In this document: positions 1 through 11,540 of the stretch, in pieces | Position numbering within the stretch: the stretch's first letter is position 1 | Layout: each line of letters starts with the position of its first letter | Assembly (NCBI GenBank): GCA_963681505.1 | Contig: OY811993.1 | Span: 1,790,850-1,854,849 of the forward strand | Source: Eunapius fragilis | Taxonomy: Eukaryota; Porifera; Demospongiae; Spongillida; Spongillidae | Direction: 5' to 3' | Length of the DNA stretch: 64,000 nt | Program-made: the position numbers and the translations under genes | The notes under the pieces: model-generated | The model's input: only the letters and a program-made list of their open reading frames with translations | Told to the model about the DNA's origin: nothing | Database searches by the model: none

Positions 1-1190
1 GGTTTACATACATGTAGCATGTGAATGTGCTACACCCTGTGTTTGTTTATTTTATATTAGATTGTGCAGCAGTAATGCTTGGACCCTTGACTGCTAGCAT
101 TGTAGTGAGGGCTGGAAGGGAACTTTGTTATGTCCTACTGGTGTGATGGAGTTAGGCTTAATTCTTGCCTTTGGTTTGAGTTCTCCACAGGGCTTTTCTA
201 TGAGAGAGAGGGAAGGGCTCACCTATTTTAAAAATAGCGTAACTAGGATGCTCCCTGAGAAAATCCATGTATGTATCTAGTCAGTGCATGTGTTGTTTGA
301 GTGTGTGCATGTGTTTTTAACTACATGTGTGTAATTGCTAGCTCAAAAGGTTGTTACAAGATCTGTCCCCCACCGCCAGCAGCAGTAACACTGCCCCCGC
401 CCCTATCACCACTAGCTGCGCTGTTCCCTACCACCAGCAGAAGCAGCAGCAGCACTGCTCCCGCTGCCACCACCAGCGCTGCCCCCCTGGCCTGCATGGT
501 AGCTGCTGCCACCCTCGCACACTACATGGTCAGAACCTGGCAAGAGAGGAGCTTGAAGAGGAGGACACAGCCACCCTCGAGGATGAGGCCAATTTGTACA
601 CTATATAACAAAATAGTAATTATTATTATTTTTCTGTGTTTATTAATTATTAAAATAACATGAATATACAGAAACAACACTGATTATATACAAAGTACAG
701 CTCTACAGCACACGAGCTATCCTAGAGAGGATAGCTGTAGCATTAGCCCTGACCAGGTGGAGATTCAGTCGGCCATATATCTCATTAAGTACGATGGAAT
801 TTGGCCGACACATGGAAGTGGCAAGTCTAGAGGCTACAGAGGAGGTAATGGCAGTGGCTTTTTTTCCCCAAGCTCCATATGTTTCAACTACTGTAGGGAC
901 ACATACCCATCCTAGATCTGAGCATTTGGGGTCATTGGCGTGGTGATCTAACTTACCAGAAAGGGATTTCTGAGAGACTGGTGTGATGAGGAGAGACTCA
1001 ACACTGACTACATCTGCAGGCGAGACCAAGCTGTTATTATTACCATTATTAAAGTTATTTAGCTTATTGTTCTAAGAGATAAAGTCGGGGGTGGACATGG
1101 ATCGTCCTATAATTCAACGTTTGTTTATTCACTACGATACTGATGTGACAGTGTGAGGGGAATAAAAACTTATGAAACAACTAAATAAAA
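1..1190. other. No firm gene; possible low-complexity 3' exon at 351-608
   Basis: No recognisable gene. Positions 351-608 (+) are open in a CAG/CCG-rich stretch and end in an acidic segment (AREELEEEDTATLEDEA) before a stop, which could be the end of a last exon. The Gln/His/Ser-rich composition and a second open frame over the same bases make chance equally likely. On the minus strand 703-1029 is open but matches nothing I know. About 610-660 and 1030-1080 are AT-rich. Confidence 0.3.
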
Positions 1191-1204
1191 ACATTCTCTA
1201 ACAA

Positions 1205-1437
1205 GAAAGTTGTTGGTATATAGGATTGAGCAATGGTGATGTAAAAAGCATAGAAACAAGAGTGACAGAAATTTGACTGGAAAATTGAAATAGGCCTATA
1301 TTTAGCCCATTACTCAGACATGCACTGTTATATTGTGAGCGTGCTAAATAGTGGCCTATTTCAATTTTCCTGTCAAATTTCATGGTCACAGCCTTCAACT
1401 GGTGCTGCACCATTATCATGTTCAGCATCACCATTGG
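1205..1437. repeat. Foldback element, family M1 (diverged copy)
   Basis: Inner arms 1268-1306 and 1343-1381 are near-perfect inverted copies (GAAATTTGAC...TTTAGC against GCTAAAT...CAAATTTC). The outer part resembles the ends of two other hairpins at 11,285-11,540 and 27,890-28,095, sharing the pattern TAGGATTG, then GGTGATGTAAAAAGCA (GGTGGTG in the others), then GAAACAAG. It is non-coding and looks like a MITE or foldback element. This copy is the most diverged of the three. Confidence 0.6.
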
Positions 1438-1539
1438 ACACAGTGAAAGGTTGGTTAATTAGGATGTTGATCCTGTGCCACCCCCACTTGTCTGCAAACT
1501 TGTAATGGCAAGGGAAAGCAAATAGGAGGGCATCTCATC

Positions 1540-2297
1540 TCCTCTACCACCTCCCCTCTACCTCCTCCCCTCCTCTAACTCCTCCCCCTTCTCCCATCCT
1601 CTACCTCCTCCCCTCCTCTACCTTCTCCCTTGCTCTACCTCCTCCCCTCCTCCCCTCCTCTACCTCCTCCCCCTCCTTTACCTCCTCTACCTCCTCACCT
1701 CCTCTACCTCCTCCCCCTCCTCTACCTCCTCCCCTCCTCTACCTCCTCCCCTCCTCTACCTCCTCACCTCCTCTACCTTCTCCCCATCCTCTACCTCCTC
1801 CCCTCCTCTACCTCCTCCCCCTCCTCTACCTCCTCCTCTCCTCTACCTCCTCCCCCTCCTCCCCCTTCTCCCCTCCTCTACCTCCTCCTCCCCCTCCTTT
1901 ACCTCCTCTACCTCCTCACCTCCTCTACCTCCTCCCCCTCCTCTACCTCCTCCCCTCCTCTACCTCCTCCCCTCCTCTACCTCCTCCCCCTCCTCTACCT
2001 CCTCCCCATTCTCTACCTCCTCCCCTCCTCTATCTCCTCCGCCCTCTCCTTCTCCTCCTTCCTCCTCCTATCTTCCTATTGCATTCACCCACACTTTCTC
2101 CCCTCCTCTATCCCCTCCCCTCGTCCTCAGTCCCTTCCTCCTCCCCTCCTTCCTTCTCCTCCTCCTCCCCCTCCGCTTCCTCCCTCTCCTCTTCCTCCTC
2201 CTCCACTTCCTCTCCCTCCCCTCCTCTTCCTCTCCCCTCCTGTTCCTCCTCCTCCCCTCCTCCTTCTCTTCCTCTCCTCCCTCTCCTCTGCCTCCTT
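1540..2297 (+). repeat. Pyrimidine-only minisatellite (CTCCTCTACCTCCTCCC type)
   Basis: About 760 bases of almost pure C+T built on CTCCTCTACCTCCTCCCC variants, ending in a short (GT)n run. Near 2,072 it carries a box (CTTCCTATTGCATTCACCC) that recurs in the other strand-biased arrays of the window. Long Leu/Pro/Ser-rich frames open here are products of base composition, not genes. Such mirror-like polypyrimidine tracts can form triplex DNA. Confidence 0.85.
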
Positions 2298-2317
2298 CTG
2301 TGTGTGTGTGTGTGTGT

Positions 2318-2485
2318 AGCAGTATAGTGCTTGCATGTGTCGATAATTGGAATTTGGTTAGTGGTTTTAGATTATTTACTGATCTGTTCACTTCTCAGGC
2401 ATATGTAGAATGACATCCCTGAGGATGGCAAAGGGATTGCAGAGGTAGAGGACTGTGAATCAACTGTGAAGGAGAATAGAATAGA
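2318..2485 (+). pseudogene. Degenerate copy of an exon-like repeat (see 6531-6705)
   Basis: Direct repeat of 6,531-6,695: TAGCAGTATAGTGCTTG, GGAATTTGGTTAGTGG, and a block following an acceptor-like CTTCTCAG. The 6.6-kb copy is open after the AG; this copy has an in-frame TAG in place of the codon after GCATAT, so it is dead if the block was ever coding. Both copies follow a strand-biased array plus a (GT)n tract, so array, GT run and block probably duplicated together. Confidence 0.4.
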
Positions 2486-4667
2486 TTAAATTTTAAGGAC
2501 TTGAGGTACAGTTTTCTTCCCTCACATCTTCCCCTTATTTTTAATTCCTTTATATTCCTGTTTCCTTTCAACAATCTGCTCTAAATAAATTATTTTTCAT
2601 TGTGCAAGTTATGCACAGCATTTCCATATTCTTAAAGGTTCATGCAATATTTGTCCTATCATCTGTCTCATGTAACTTTACCTCCATTACCTCTCCCTCC
2701 CTCTTCCCCCTCATTCACCCTATTTCTCTCTCTGGATCCCCTTCTTCCCCAACCTTCTCAACAGTAATCAGCTCTCCATCACTCAGTAACACATGTCCCA
2801 CCGCTTGGACTCCTACCTAGCACACTCAAAGGGTATGGGCTCCATTGGCGTGATCCATTTAAGGTACCAACTCCAGGAGCAGGGGGAGCCATCACTGCCA
2901 ATCTTCGTAAGGCAAAGGTATAGACCTTGCAATGATCCAGCTGTATGCAATGTGTTTGATTGTGATGTGTGTGTATGTTAGTGTGAGTGCGAGATGCACG
3001 CACGCATGTGTGTGCTCTTCACCCTCCCTACCATGCATCTGTTCCATGTACCTCACCTCTCCTCCCTCCCTCTCCCTCCATCTTTCATTCACCCTAGTTG
3101 TGTCACTCTGGACCCCCTTCCTCCCCAATCTTCTCCACAGTAATCAGCTCTCCATCTGACAATGACTCATGTTCATCCTCCTGGACTCAACGCCTCCCAA
3201 GAACAGTTGCACTACCAGGCCCACCATTGGCCTGCTGCAGTTTAGGCACAGGCTCAGGTACTGGTCTCCTGGAGATTTTGGGCAATTTTAGTTTTGCCTA
3301 CTTTGATTAGTTCTTTTGAAATTATCTATGAATGAAGAATAAAAATCTATATACAATTTCTTCCTATTTCCACTGATACAACTATTCATGGTTCCCTGAT
3401 TGTGGGAAACCATAAACACTATTATTGGGCACACTAGTTTTTGTCTACTTAGGATTCTTTACCTCTGATTGAAGGCATATGATGATACTTATCCCACCTT
3501 TGAGGAGGCAGAGGTCAGATGGTATGAATGAGGGAGATCACCATTACACCATGACAAATTTTTTTAATAAGTATTAATTCATCACTGCCAAGACACTAGA
3601 CCAAGTTTCAAATAGCAAGTGCTTCTGTCAGACGAATATACAGTTTCACAGATTCTATGAATGGATTAAAATTATTATTGCTGATAGCATGAAATACCGT
3701 GAACAAGTCTGTGGATATTGTTGTTGTAATTGGCGATTTTGCTCAGCAATCAAGCCATCCCTTCCAGCCAGTGGACCATTCCCAAAATGACTTTCCAGAG
3801 TTAAATGGCCACCCATGTCCACAAATTGAGATGTTGTGACATGAGCATCATCATTTCAAATGGCAGCCTCCTTGTTCTAGCATTTGCCATCAGTTCATTT
3901 GGAATGTCCTTTCCTGCATAAGGGGCACATTTAGGTGGTCAAGAGGTCTAGAATTATGGCAGAACAAGTTCACAAACCTGGAATATTGTGGCAGCTGGAA
4001 ATAGCCTTACTCCCAGTGTAGAGACATGAAGTTACACAATATTTGTGGGTCATTGAGTCTAAATCAAAGTCCCCTCTATCTTGCATTTCAATCAAGCAAG
4101 ATTTATATGGGATAGTTGACACGATGATTCACTTCAGGCCAACAGCGCTCAACTGCGTGATTCTGAGTGGAAGTATTTACGGCTAAAATATATGGTATCA
4201 AGGCAGAAAAAAGGGACCAAGCGCATTTTTTTCCAAGTTTTCTAATTATTTCATATTCTAACAGACTCTACAAAGTCTTTTTTTACGCACTGGAATTTAG
4301 GCTTTTCATCATGCAGTTACAATGCCTCAAATTTTAATTATGTAACATGTTAATTTTGATGCTCCATTCTGGAAAAATATTATAATATTTGCAGGTCCTA
4401 TTATTTCACTGCCTTGACCTCATGTTAAACAGCACAATCAATTTATACAGGGTGTTTGCAAAAGTTTTTATATATTAATCCCTTAATTGATTGTTAAAAA
4501 AATGTACAAAACCATATTTAGTCAAACACAAACTGCATTGTTACCTCTCGATTATCTTGAACAGTTCAATCAAATAGATTACAATTGACTAAATTGCAAT
4601 AAATTTTAATGAATAACATGATTTATAAACTGCAAAAAAGTAAATATGAAATTTGACTGGCATTTTA
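2486..4667. other. No gene; local duplication at 2690-2800 / 3060-3170
   Basis: Mostly AT-rich sequence with no gene I can support. Two C-rich segments, about 2,690-2,800 and 3,060-3,170, are diverged direct copies sharing CAGTAATCAGCTCTCCATC. The short frames over them match nothing I know. From 3,310 to 4,667 I see only unique-looking AT-rich DNA. Confidence 0.5.
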
Positions 4668-5090
4668 TTACACCCTCCCCTACTGCCCCTACTCCCCTCC
4701 TCCTCCTCCTCCCTCCTCCTCCCCCTCCTCGCCCTCATTCTCCCCCTCCTCCTCCTCCTCACCCTCCTCCTCCCCTCCTCCTCGCCCTCATTCTCCTCCT
4801 CCTCCTCACCCTCATCCTCCCTCCTCCCCCACCTCCTCCTCCTCTTCCCCTCCTCCTCCCCTCCTCCTCCCCCTCATTCTCCTCCCCCTCCTCCTCCTCC
4901 CCTCCTCCTCCCCCTCCTCCTCCTCCTCCTCCCCCTCCCCCTCCTCCCCCTCCCCTCCCCCTCCTCCCCTCCTCCTCCCCCTCCCCCCTCCTCCTCCTCC
5001 TTGCCCTCATTCTCCTCCTCCTACCTTTCTTCCCATTGCATCCTCCCCTCCCTCCTCCTTATTTTCCTCCCCCTCCTACTCCTCCTACCT
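4668..5090 (+). repeat. Pyrimidine-only minisatellite
   Basis: About 420 bases of C+T (CCTCCTCCTCCCC variants) containing the box TTCTTCCCATTGCATCCTCC near 5,026. It is the same dispersed array family as at 1,540, 5,935 (reverse), 7,420 and 18,640 (reverse). All reading frames are open and low-complexity, so no protein is called. Confidence 0.85.
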
Positions 5091-5097
5091 TTCTAGT

Positions 5098-5690
5098 TCA
5101 AAATTACTTGTACTAACTTCATGTACATGGTATGTGTGATTCTACCATGTCCATGTAAACCCACAGTCTGTACTGATAAGGGTTTAATAAACTTCATAAA
5201 AGGCTTATACCAACATACAATCCCTTGTAGAGTTCAGTTCTGGCACAGGCTCTTTATCTATCTCTTGTAATAATAGCCTTTTTTAGTTGCATGTAGTTTG
5301 CACATCCCAAAAAATACATTCTGCTGACTCCTAGGTGAAAAACATATCGAGGATGGAACACCTCCTTTGAAACCAAGTGGTAAGTATTACATATCCTCCC
5401 TACCCAAGAAAAATGAGGGGTGGATACAATGGGAAGAAAAATAGAAGGAGGGGGAGGTTGAAGAGGAGGAGGAGGTAGAGGAGGGGAGAGATGAATTGAA
5501 TAGGAACATGTCATAGCACTAAGAACTTTCCAAATATAAGTAGGGAGAGGGGGAAAAAGGGGTGGGGGGGGGGGGGTAACATCTGATGTCCCTGCCTAAT
5601 TGTTCGCAGTGCCTACTAGGTTGTTGGCTTTGTCACCTTTTTGTGAAATAACCAATGATAGGTTAAACAGCTAGAACTCCCCCCCTCATT
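5098..5690 (+). repeat. Dispersed repeat, copy 1 (partner 18094-18640)
   Basis: Bases 5,098-5,400 are a direct copy of about 18,290-18,640 (shared runs CATAAAAGGCTTATACCAAC and GCACATCCCAAAAAATACAT). Bases 5,505-5,690, after a short purine array and a run of about 15 G, match 18,094-18,275 in the opposite orientation (CAGTGCCTACTAGGTTGTTG). One of the two copies has therefore had a segment inverted. No coding function is visible. Confidence 0.75.
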
Positions 5691-5934
5691 CTATATGCTG
5701 GAATGCCAAAATGATTCCTGCAGGTGCTTGCAAATTTACTTACAATACCAATAGTTTAAAAAGTTCTGACACATGCCTCTTATTATTTATTCATGAATGT
5801 TACTTTGATGAGTGTACAGAGCATTATATTTCTTATCACACATTGTACATGCACAGGACAAAGTCAGCTTGAATTTCTTTCTTCTTTCTCTTTTTCCTGG
5901 TTCAGTAGCACCATCCACATGGTGATTTAGTCTG

Positions 5935-6308
5935 AGAGAGGGGGAGTAGGAGGAGGAGAGGGAGGACAAGGAGGAGAGGAGGAAGAGGAGGTGGAAGAGG
6001 GGAGGAAGAGGAGGAGGGGAGGAGGAGGAGGGGAGGAGGAGGAGGAAGAGGTAAAGGAGGTTGAGGAGGGGAGGAGGAGGTAGAGGAGGGGGAGGAGGAG
6101 GTAGAAGACTAGAGGAGAAGGAGGGGGAGGAGGAAGTAGAAGAGGGGAGGAGGAAGAGGGGGAGGGGTGGATACAATGGGAAGGAAGGTAGGAGGATGAG
6201 ATGAGGAGGTAAAGGAGGCGGAGGAGGGGAGGTGTGGATGCAATAGGAAGATAGGTAGGAGGAGGGGGAGCATGAGGAGGAGGTAAAGGGGAGGAGGAGA
6301 AGGAGGAC
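5935..6308 (-). repeat. Purine-only minisatellite
   Basis: A G+A array (GGAGGAGGAGGGG variants), the reverse complement of the pyrimidine arrays on either side. It contains the box as GGATACAATGGGAAGGAAGG near 6,170 and GGATGCAATAGGAAGATAGG near 6,235. Pro/Ser-rich minus-strand frames are compositional. Confidence 0.85.
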
Positions 6309-6530
6309 TTGATATGCCTGTCCCCCATTTCATGGCTGGTCTAATTGACGTTGTTGATCCATTCCTTTGGTAAGAAAAATAATGAATTTTATCATCTGCA
6401 TGTGTGTATATATATATGCAAGTACATTTGTGTCTCTGTTGTATTTCTGTGTGATTGTGTGTTTGTATGTGTGCATGTGTGTGTGTGTGTGTGTGTGTGT
6501 GTCCATGTGTGTGGGATGAATGTGTGCATT

Positions 6531-6705
6531 AGTAGCAGTATAGTGCTTGTATGGGAATTTGGTTAGTGGATTTAAATTATTTACTGATCTGTTCACTTGT
6601 CAGGCATATGTTCAGAATGACATCTCTGAGGATGGCAAAGAGATTGCAGAGGCAGAGGACTGGGAGTCAACTGTGAAAGAAAATAGAGAAACATAGGTGT
6701 TTATA
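6531..6705 (+). CDS. Possible terminal exon of an unknown gene (or repeat)
   Basis: After the acceptor-like CACTTGTCAG near 6,602, the frame GCA TAT GTT CAG is open to a TAG at about 6,698 and reads as an acidic tail (AYVQNDISEDGKEIAEAEDW then more). The composition is protein-like and unlike the surrounding repeats. The block has a decayed direct copy at 2,318-2,485. No upstream exon is identifiable and I recognise no family, so it may equally be part of a repeat. Confidence 0.25.
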
Positions 6706-6714
6706 TATGTGTTT

Positions 6715-6747
<33 letters not shown>

Positions 6748-7066
6748 ACTGGCCTCCGGGGGTTCTCAAAGCTCAACCAGCACGCTCACCCTTCTTCCCA
6801 TATGTATCCTTAATTTAGAAAATCAAGTCTGTACTGCTGGACCTACTTGGCCTGGATACTGGCACCAATATGTGAGTTTCCAGTGATAACACATTATGGA
6901 ATTAATTAAATCAGGCAAAACCCTGCCTTTGATTATGGTATTGTCCCCCACTTGATATGTCTGTCCCCCCTACTGGCTATTTCATGGCTGTTCTAATTGA
7001 TGTTGTTGATCCATTCCTTTGGTAAAGGAAAGTAATGAATTGCATCATCTGTATGTGTATATATAT

Positions 7067-7098
<32 letters not shown>

Positions 7099-7419
7099 CA
7101 ATTATATATATATGGGATGGTGTCCAGCAAAATCACCCTTCTGGAGATTAAATTTTATCACTATAAAAATTGTACGTTGCACAAATCAACATATCTTCAC
7201 AACAGTTTTATATTTTCGTTTCACATTTTGTACACTTATTCACACATCAGTTCTCTCTGTGCAAACCAATTTTGGTGCTCTAAATATTTTCCATACCATG
7301 GTTGCAAAGTTCTCTAACCCAATGGGTTATAATTCCACATTTCGCCAGATACGAGTGACGATAATGCATCAAATTTGGAGTGTACATAGAAGAGTGATGT
7401 TTCATTGGTAGCAATTATT
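6706..7419. other. No gene; (GT)n, (TA)n and a short tandem duplication
   Basis: Contains a (GT)n run near 6,720-6,748, and a segment at 6,975-7,060 that repeats 6,330-6,410 (shared GTTGTTGATCCATTCCTTTGG). A (TA)n tract lies at about 7,055-7,110. From 7,112 to 7,411 the sequence is open in two overlapping frames but resembles no protein I know. Confidence 0.45.
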
Positions 7420-7792
7420 TTATCTACTTCCTCCTCCTCCCCCTCCTCCTCTTCCTAGCTCCTCCTCCTATCTTCCTTCTCCCCTTCCCTCCCCCTCCGC
7501 CTCCTCCTCCTACCTTCTTCCCATTGCATCCACCCCTCCCTGTCCACCTCCTCCTCCTGAATCCATACCTATTCCTCCCCTCCCCCTCCTTCCCTTCTCC
7601 TCTACCTCCTCCCCTCCTCTTCCTCCTCATCTTACTCCCTCATTCACCCTCCTCCTCCTCCTACCTATTGTCTTATTGTATTCACTCCTCCTCTGCCTCC
7701 TCCCCCTCCTCCTCTACCTCCGCCCCCTCCTCCTCCTCCTCTACTTCCTCCCCCTCCCCCTCTACCTCCTCCCCCTCCTTCTCCTCCTCCAG
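7420..7792 (+). repeat. Pyrimidine-only minisatellite
   Basis: About 370 bases of CTCCTCC variants with the box CTTCTTCCCATTGCATCCAC near 7,513, and a second related box near 7,670. Same array family as at 1,540, 4,668, 5,935 and 18,640. Non-coding. Confidence 0.85.
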
Positions 7793-8097
7793 GGAACAAT
7801 ACCATAATCAAAGGCAGGGCTTTGCCTGATTTAATTAATTCCATAATGATGCCAATGATGCAAACCTGAATAAATCTCTTATGGTAAAAATTACACAATC
7901 ATCAAAGCGTCCCCTAGCTCAGCGAGTAGTCTAAACCAGCCCCCTTAGCCCCCTTCCCTAACACTGCATAATATTCTATATTTGCACTGCTCAGAGCAGT
8001 CTTATCTGTTGGAGGACAAAACTGGCTATAGTGCCCAGCAGGGAATCAGTTTTACCAAGGGGGTGGAGTAGGGGAGGGGCAACAATACTCCTGGTAT

Positions 8098-8242
8098 CAT
8101 GCACACACACACACACGCAACATATACCCACATTCGTACTTTTACCATAATCACACACACCCTCCATATCATCACCACTGCTTCCGTCACACCGATCACA
8201 TGAAAGCGCACTCGTAGCACACACACACACACACGTGCACAT

Positions 8243-8322
<80 letters not shown>
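8098..8322. repeat. (CA)n microsatellite
   Basis: A long uninterrupted (CA)n run, about 80 bases ending near 8,322, preceded by shorter imperfect CA runs from 8,098. The minus-strand Val/Cys-repeat frames over it are artefacts of the dinucleotide. Alternating purine-pyrimidine of this length can adopt Z-DNA and is expected to vary in length between individuals. Confidence 0.95.
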
Positions 8323-8325
<3 letters not shown>

Positions 8326-8631
8326 CACAATTAAGTGTTACGATCCGAGCTGAGCGTACAGTTTTCATACTTACATATGTATTGCTCAGCTGAGACATTC
8401 GTTCGTCGGAAGCGCTGCCGGGGGAAGAAAGTATTCTGGGACACGCCTCCTGTTGTTTCGCTCATGTCGCATTCCAGGAACGACCCCCCGTTCCGAGCAC
8501 GAGTTCCGATTCCAATCCATTTTCGTTATTCAATTTTTTGGGAAAACGAGTAGACTACAAAATTGATGGTGATTTGGTTAATTCGTTTTTACGGCAGAAT
8601 GAAATAACGGCTATTGCGTAGCGAATTTTAA

Positions 8632-9680
8632 CAAGTGGAATATTGAATCGAACCCAATTTGCGGTCAATATTTTATTATTCTTGAATAGAAAAACAAAAA
8701 AACGAATTGTGGAAAGGTACACGGACCGGGTACTATCCTTGAACTGAATTGGGGGCCCCTCCGGTCCGTGGATAAAAGTGCCATTCAATTTTCCAATTCT
8801 TCGAATATATTAAAATTTACATTTTCGATCAATTTTTCCAATTTTCACGCAATTTTCTTCAATTTTCTAATTTTTCTAATAATTCAAATTTTTTAATTTT
8901 GACCAAATTTATGCAATTTTCTCAATTTTGGCATCGTGCATCATTGCTTTTTCCGTCGCGCGTTCAATTTCCTATTGTGTAAATTAATTGGATAATTGCA
9001 TACTTAAAATTTAACGCATGCTGCCTCATTTCAATTTGTCAAATTTTCATCATCGTAAAAATTGGAATGGAACTGGATCCTCTTACCTTTGCGTATGGGA
9101 CCCTCCTCTGTATAATCCAATCCGTCCATTCCACGAGGGAGGGGCCCCCAATTCAGTTCAAGGATAGGACCCTAGTACTCCCCTCTTAGTTATACATTCT
9201 TTGGCAAGTCCATATGCACGCACGCACTAGTATGGACGCGCGCGCGTGCACGGACGTCTTACCTTTGCGTATATGGGACCCTCCTCTGTATAATCCAATC
9301 CGTCCATTCCACGAGGGAGGGGCCCCCAATTCAGTTCAAGGATAGGACCCTCTTAGTTATACTTTCTTTGGCAAGTCCTTATGCACGCACGCACTAGTAT
9401 GGACGCGCGCGCGCGCGTGCACGGACGTCTAACCCTCTCGTCGGTATGGTGCATGCACATGCAGACTAAGACTCTCGTCGCTATGGTGCATGCCACTCTC
9501 GTGCTGTGGGCAAATTAGATTAACAGGAGGAGCATACTCGTCCCACCCTGCATGGTAGCCAAGGTAATGATAATATTGTATCATCATTTGGCAACAAGTC
9601 CGCAAACAGATATAGAGATCAATCAACATATATAATAAATGTAAGACTAGATAACTATATATTGCTTTCTGTTATGCATC
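8632..9680 (+). repeat. R1 repeat family, copy A
   Basis: R1 landmarks in order: GTCCGTGGATAAAAGTGCCA, GATCCTCTTACCTTTG, GGGGCCCCCAATTCAGTTCA, CCTAGTACTCCCCTC, TTTGGCAAGTCCATATGCAC, ACGCACGCACTAG, a (GC)n core and CGTCGCTATGGTGCATG. The stretch from about 9,082 is tandemly duplicated with a period of about 176 bases (second unit from 9,258). The uninterrupted CAGTTCAAGGATAG at about 9,154 is the empty-site reference for the transposon at 21,171. No protein-coding capacity is seen, so R1 is probably a non-autonomous mobile element. Confidence 0.75.
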
Positions 9681-10124
9681 TCATTCTTATTCTTCATTCA
9701 CTCACTCTGCCATGGAGCTGCATGGCGGACATGTACACGTGCACAAACACATAACTTATACATGATAGAACAATTCTGCCGCTGCGAGGTGTGCTGTTAC
9801 TAGACATCACTGCACAGCAGTTCACAATGAAAAATGTGCACGTACCCGATTTTGTGCATGCGTGATTTTTTAAAAATAAGTTTGGAGTCGAGGATTTGTA
9901 CTGACTGTCAGCAGAGCGTGTCTAAAGCAACATACTATACACATTTGGTTCCCGGGGTGTGTTCAAGGACGGAAGTGTTTGACTGCAAGTCAACAGAAAT
10001 CAACTGATGAAACAGCTGTAGAAGAGATGGATTTTGACATACAAGCCACTGATGATTCAGCTTGTACAGTCCATATACACCCCGTGGATAACAATGCATT
10101 TTCCACAGTGTGAGGATTGTAACT
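9681..10124. other. No recognisable feature
   Basis: AT-rich, apparently single-copy spacer between R1 copy A and the 2.1-kb inverted duplication. I see no gene, RNA or repeat in it. Confidence 0.4.
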
Positions 10125-10570
10125 CAGCCTATGATCGCACTTGCAGCTTGCTGGCATTGTTTTCTGGCAACAACAGTAAATAGGTACATATTGATGGCTC
10201 TGACAGTGTGTTTGCAGCAAACATAAATACAGCTATAGTTATTGGTCAGCATATCAAAATAATGCAAGTAATTAAAAATGCCATGAATGTTAAAATTTGT
10301 CCAATTAAGTTGATGTATACGTGCATTCTTAAACCATCCTGAAAGGCCGATAATGAGTGTCCTGTTTCTCACTTAATGTTGCTGTGGTGGGTATTTCATA
10401 GTGAATGGAATAGCCACTACATTTCTGGTCATTTATGTATAACTGACTCATCTGCACAATATACATGTATCAGGTAATGAAATGTGCTTCATGTACGTGT
10501 GCAGTTCTATTGTTTTAATCCATAATGAAAATTAGCTGCATCTCATTTTGAAGCATCCGACCAGAAGTAC

Positions 10571-11110
10571 TTAACAAAATATAAAAAATACGAAGGAATA
10601 AATAACATACTCAAGCAAATGCACACACATAACAGCACATTCATAAGCTGATGTGGGTAATCCAGCCCCATCATCCATGTGAACTGCACTCCTCCATTTC
10701 ACTCTGCTTCCTCTTATGCACAGATTTGTGGCTCTTAGTATTGCAAACGCCAACCTTGCCCTTACCCATCCAGTCACTTCACTTAGTGGTTTTCCCTACT
10801 TCAATGGTATTTTTGTTGCTAAAAAGCTTCATGATAGAGTTAGCTTCACAAGCAAGGACACCATCAATTGAGGTGACAAAAGGGGTGAAAGATGCATGTC
10901 TAGCGTCAACAGCATCAGGTAACTCAGCTGACAGGAGAACAGAATCAAGAGTGCAGCTATACTATATGACTGCACATCAGTGTCCATGACACAAATATCA
11001 AAATAACGCCTAAGTTTGGGCAGCCCACAAACCTCTCACACCATGATCCGCTACCAAAGCAGGAAGACCTCTCAGAGGATCAGCATCTCTCACTATTTAT
11101 TAATAACCAC
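10571..11110 (-). pseudogene. Retroelement-type C-terminal fragment (left-arm copy)
   Basis: The minus strand reads RARLAFAILRATNLCIRGSR near 10,760-10,700, preceded (about 11,060-10,800) by the counterpart of the frame at 28,301. I recall this motif from the C-terminal region of reverse-transcriptase proteins common in sponge and cnidarian genomes, but that is memory, not a search. The frame is broken between the two parts and no polymerase domain is present. See 28,301-28,800 for the better copy. Confidence 0.4.
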
Positions 11111-11284
11111 ATAAAACTTGTGTATTAAAATCATATCATGACATGTAATTGGTTAATGGATTTCAGGAAAGAGCATTAACTAATAACACATAAATTCTCC
11201 TCCTGAATGCTGATTTTGCTCTTCATGTACATGATCATTTATAGATGTCGCTCAAACTATACTCGTTACTCTCATTGTACAAAT

Positions 11285-11540
11285 AGATGTTAAAAATTCT
11301 CTTTGAGAAATAGAGTGGGATGTAGGATTGGCATTGGTGGTGTAAAAAGCAATGAAACAAGACACATTATGGATTGGTACCAGAATGCAACAAGACGGTC
11401 CTACATTTAGCAAACTGAAATTCAAAGTGCATGGTTCCCTGCTAAATGTAGTCTTGTTGTATTCTGGTACCAATCCATAATTGTCTTGTTTCATTGCTTT
11501 TTACACCACCAATGCCAATCCTACATCCCACTCAAAGAGA
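11285..11540. repeat. Foldback element M1, copy inside left arm
   Basis: Two long inverted arms. TGGGATGTAGGATTGGCATT, GTGTAAAAAGCAATGAAAC and GGATTGGTACCAGAATGCAA are each mirrored on the right side, around a centre near 11,420 (GAAATTCAAAGTGCATGG). The whole unit would fold into a hairpin of about 115 bp. Its counterpart sits at 27,890-28,095 in the other arm. Confidence 0.8.

Noticed and set aside
703-1029. Minus-strand frame with LVRANATAIL, echoed by LVRANATVVL near 35,930 (minus)
   Set aside because: The shared stretch is only about ten residues and the surroundings do not align, so it may be chance.
8026-8398. Val/Cys-repeat protein on minus strand
   Set aside because: Translation of a (CA)n microsatellite.
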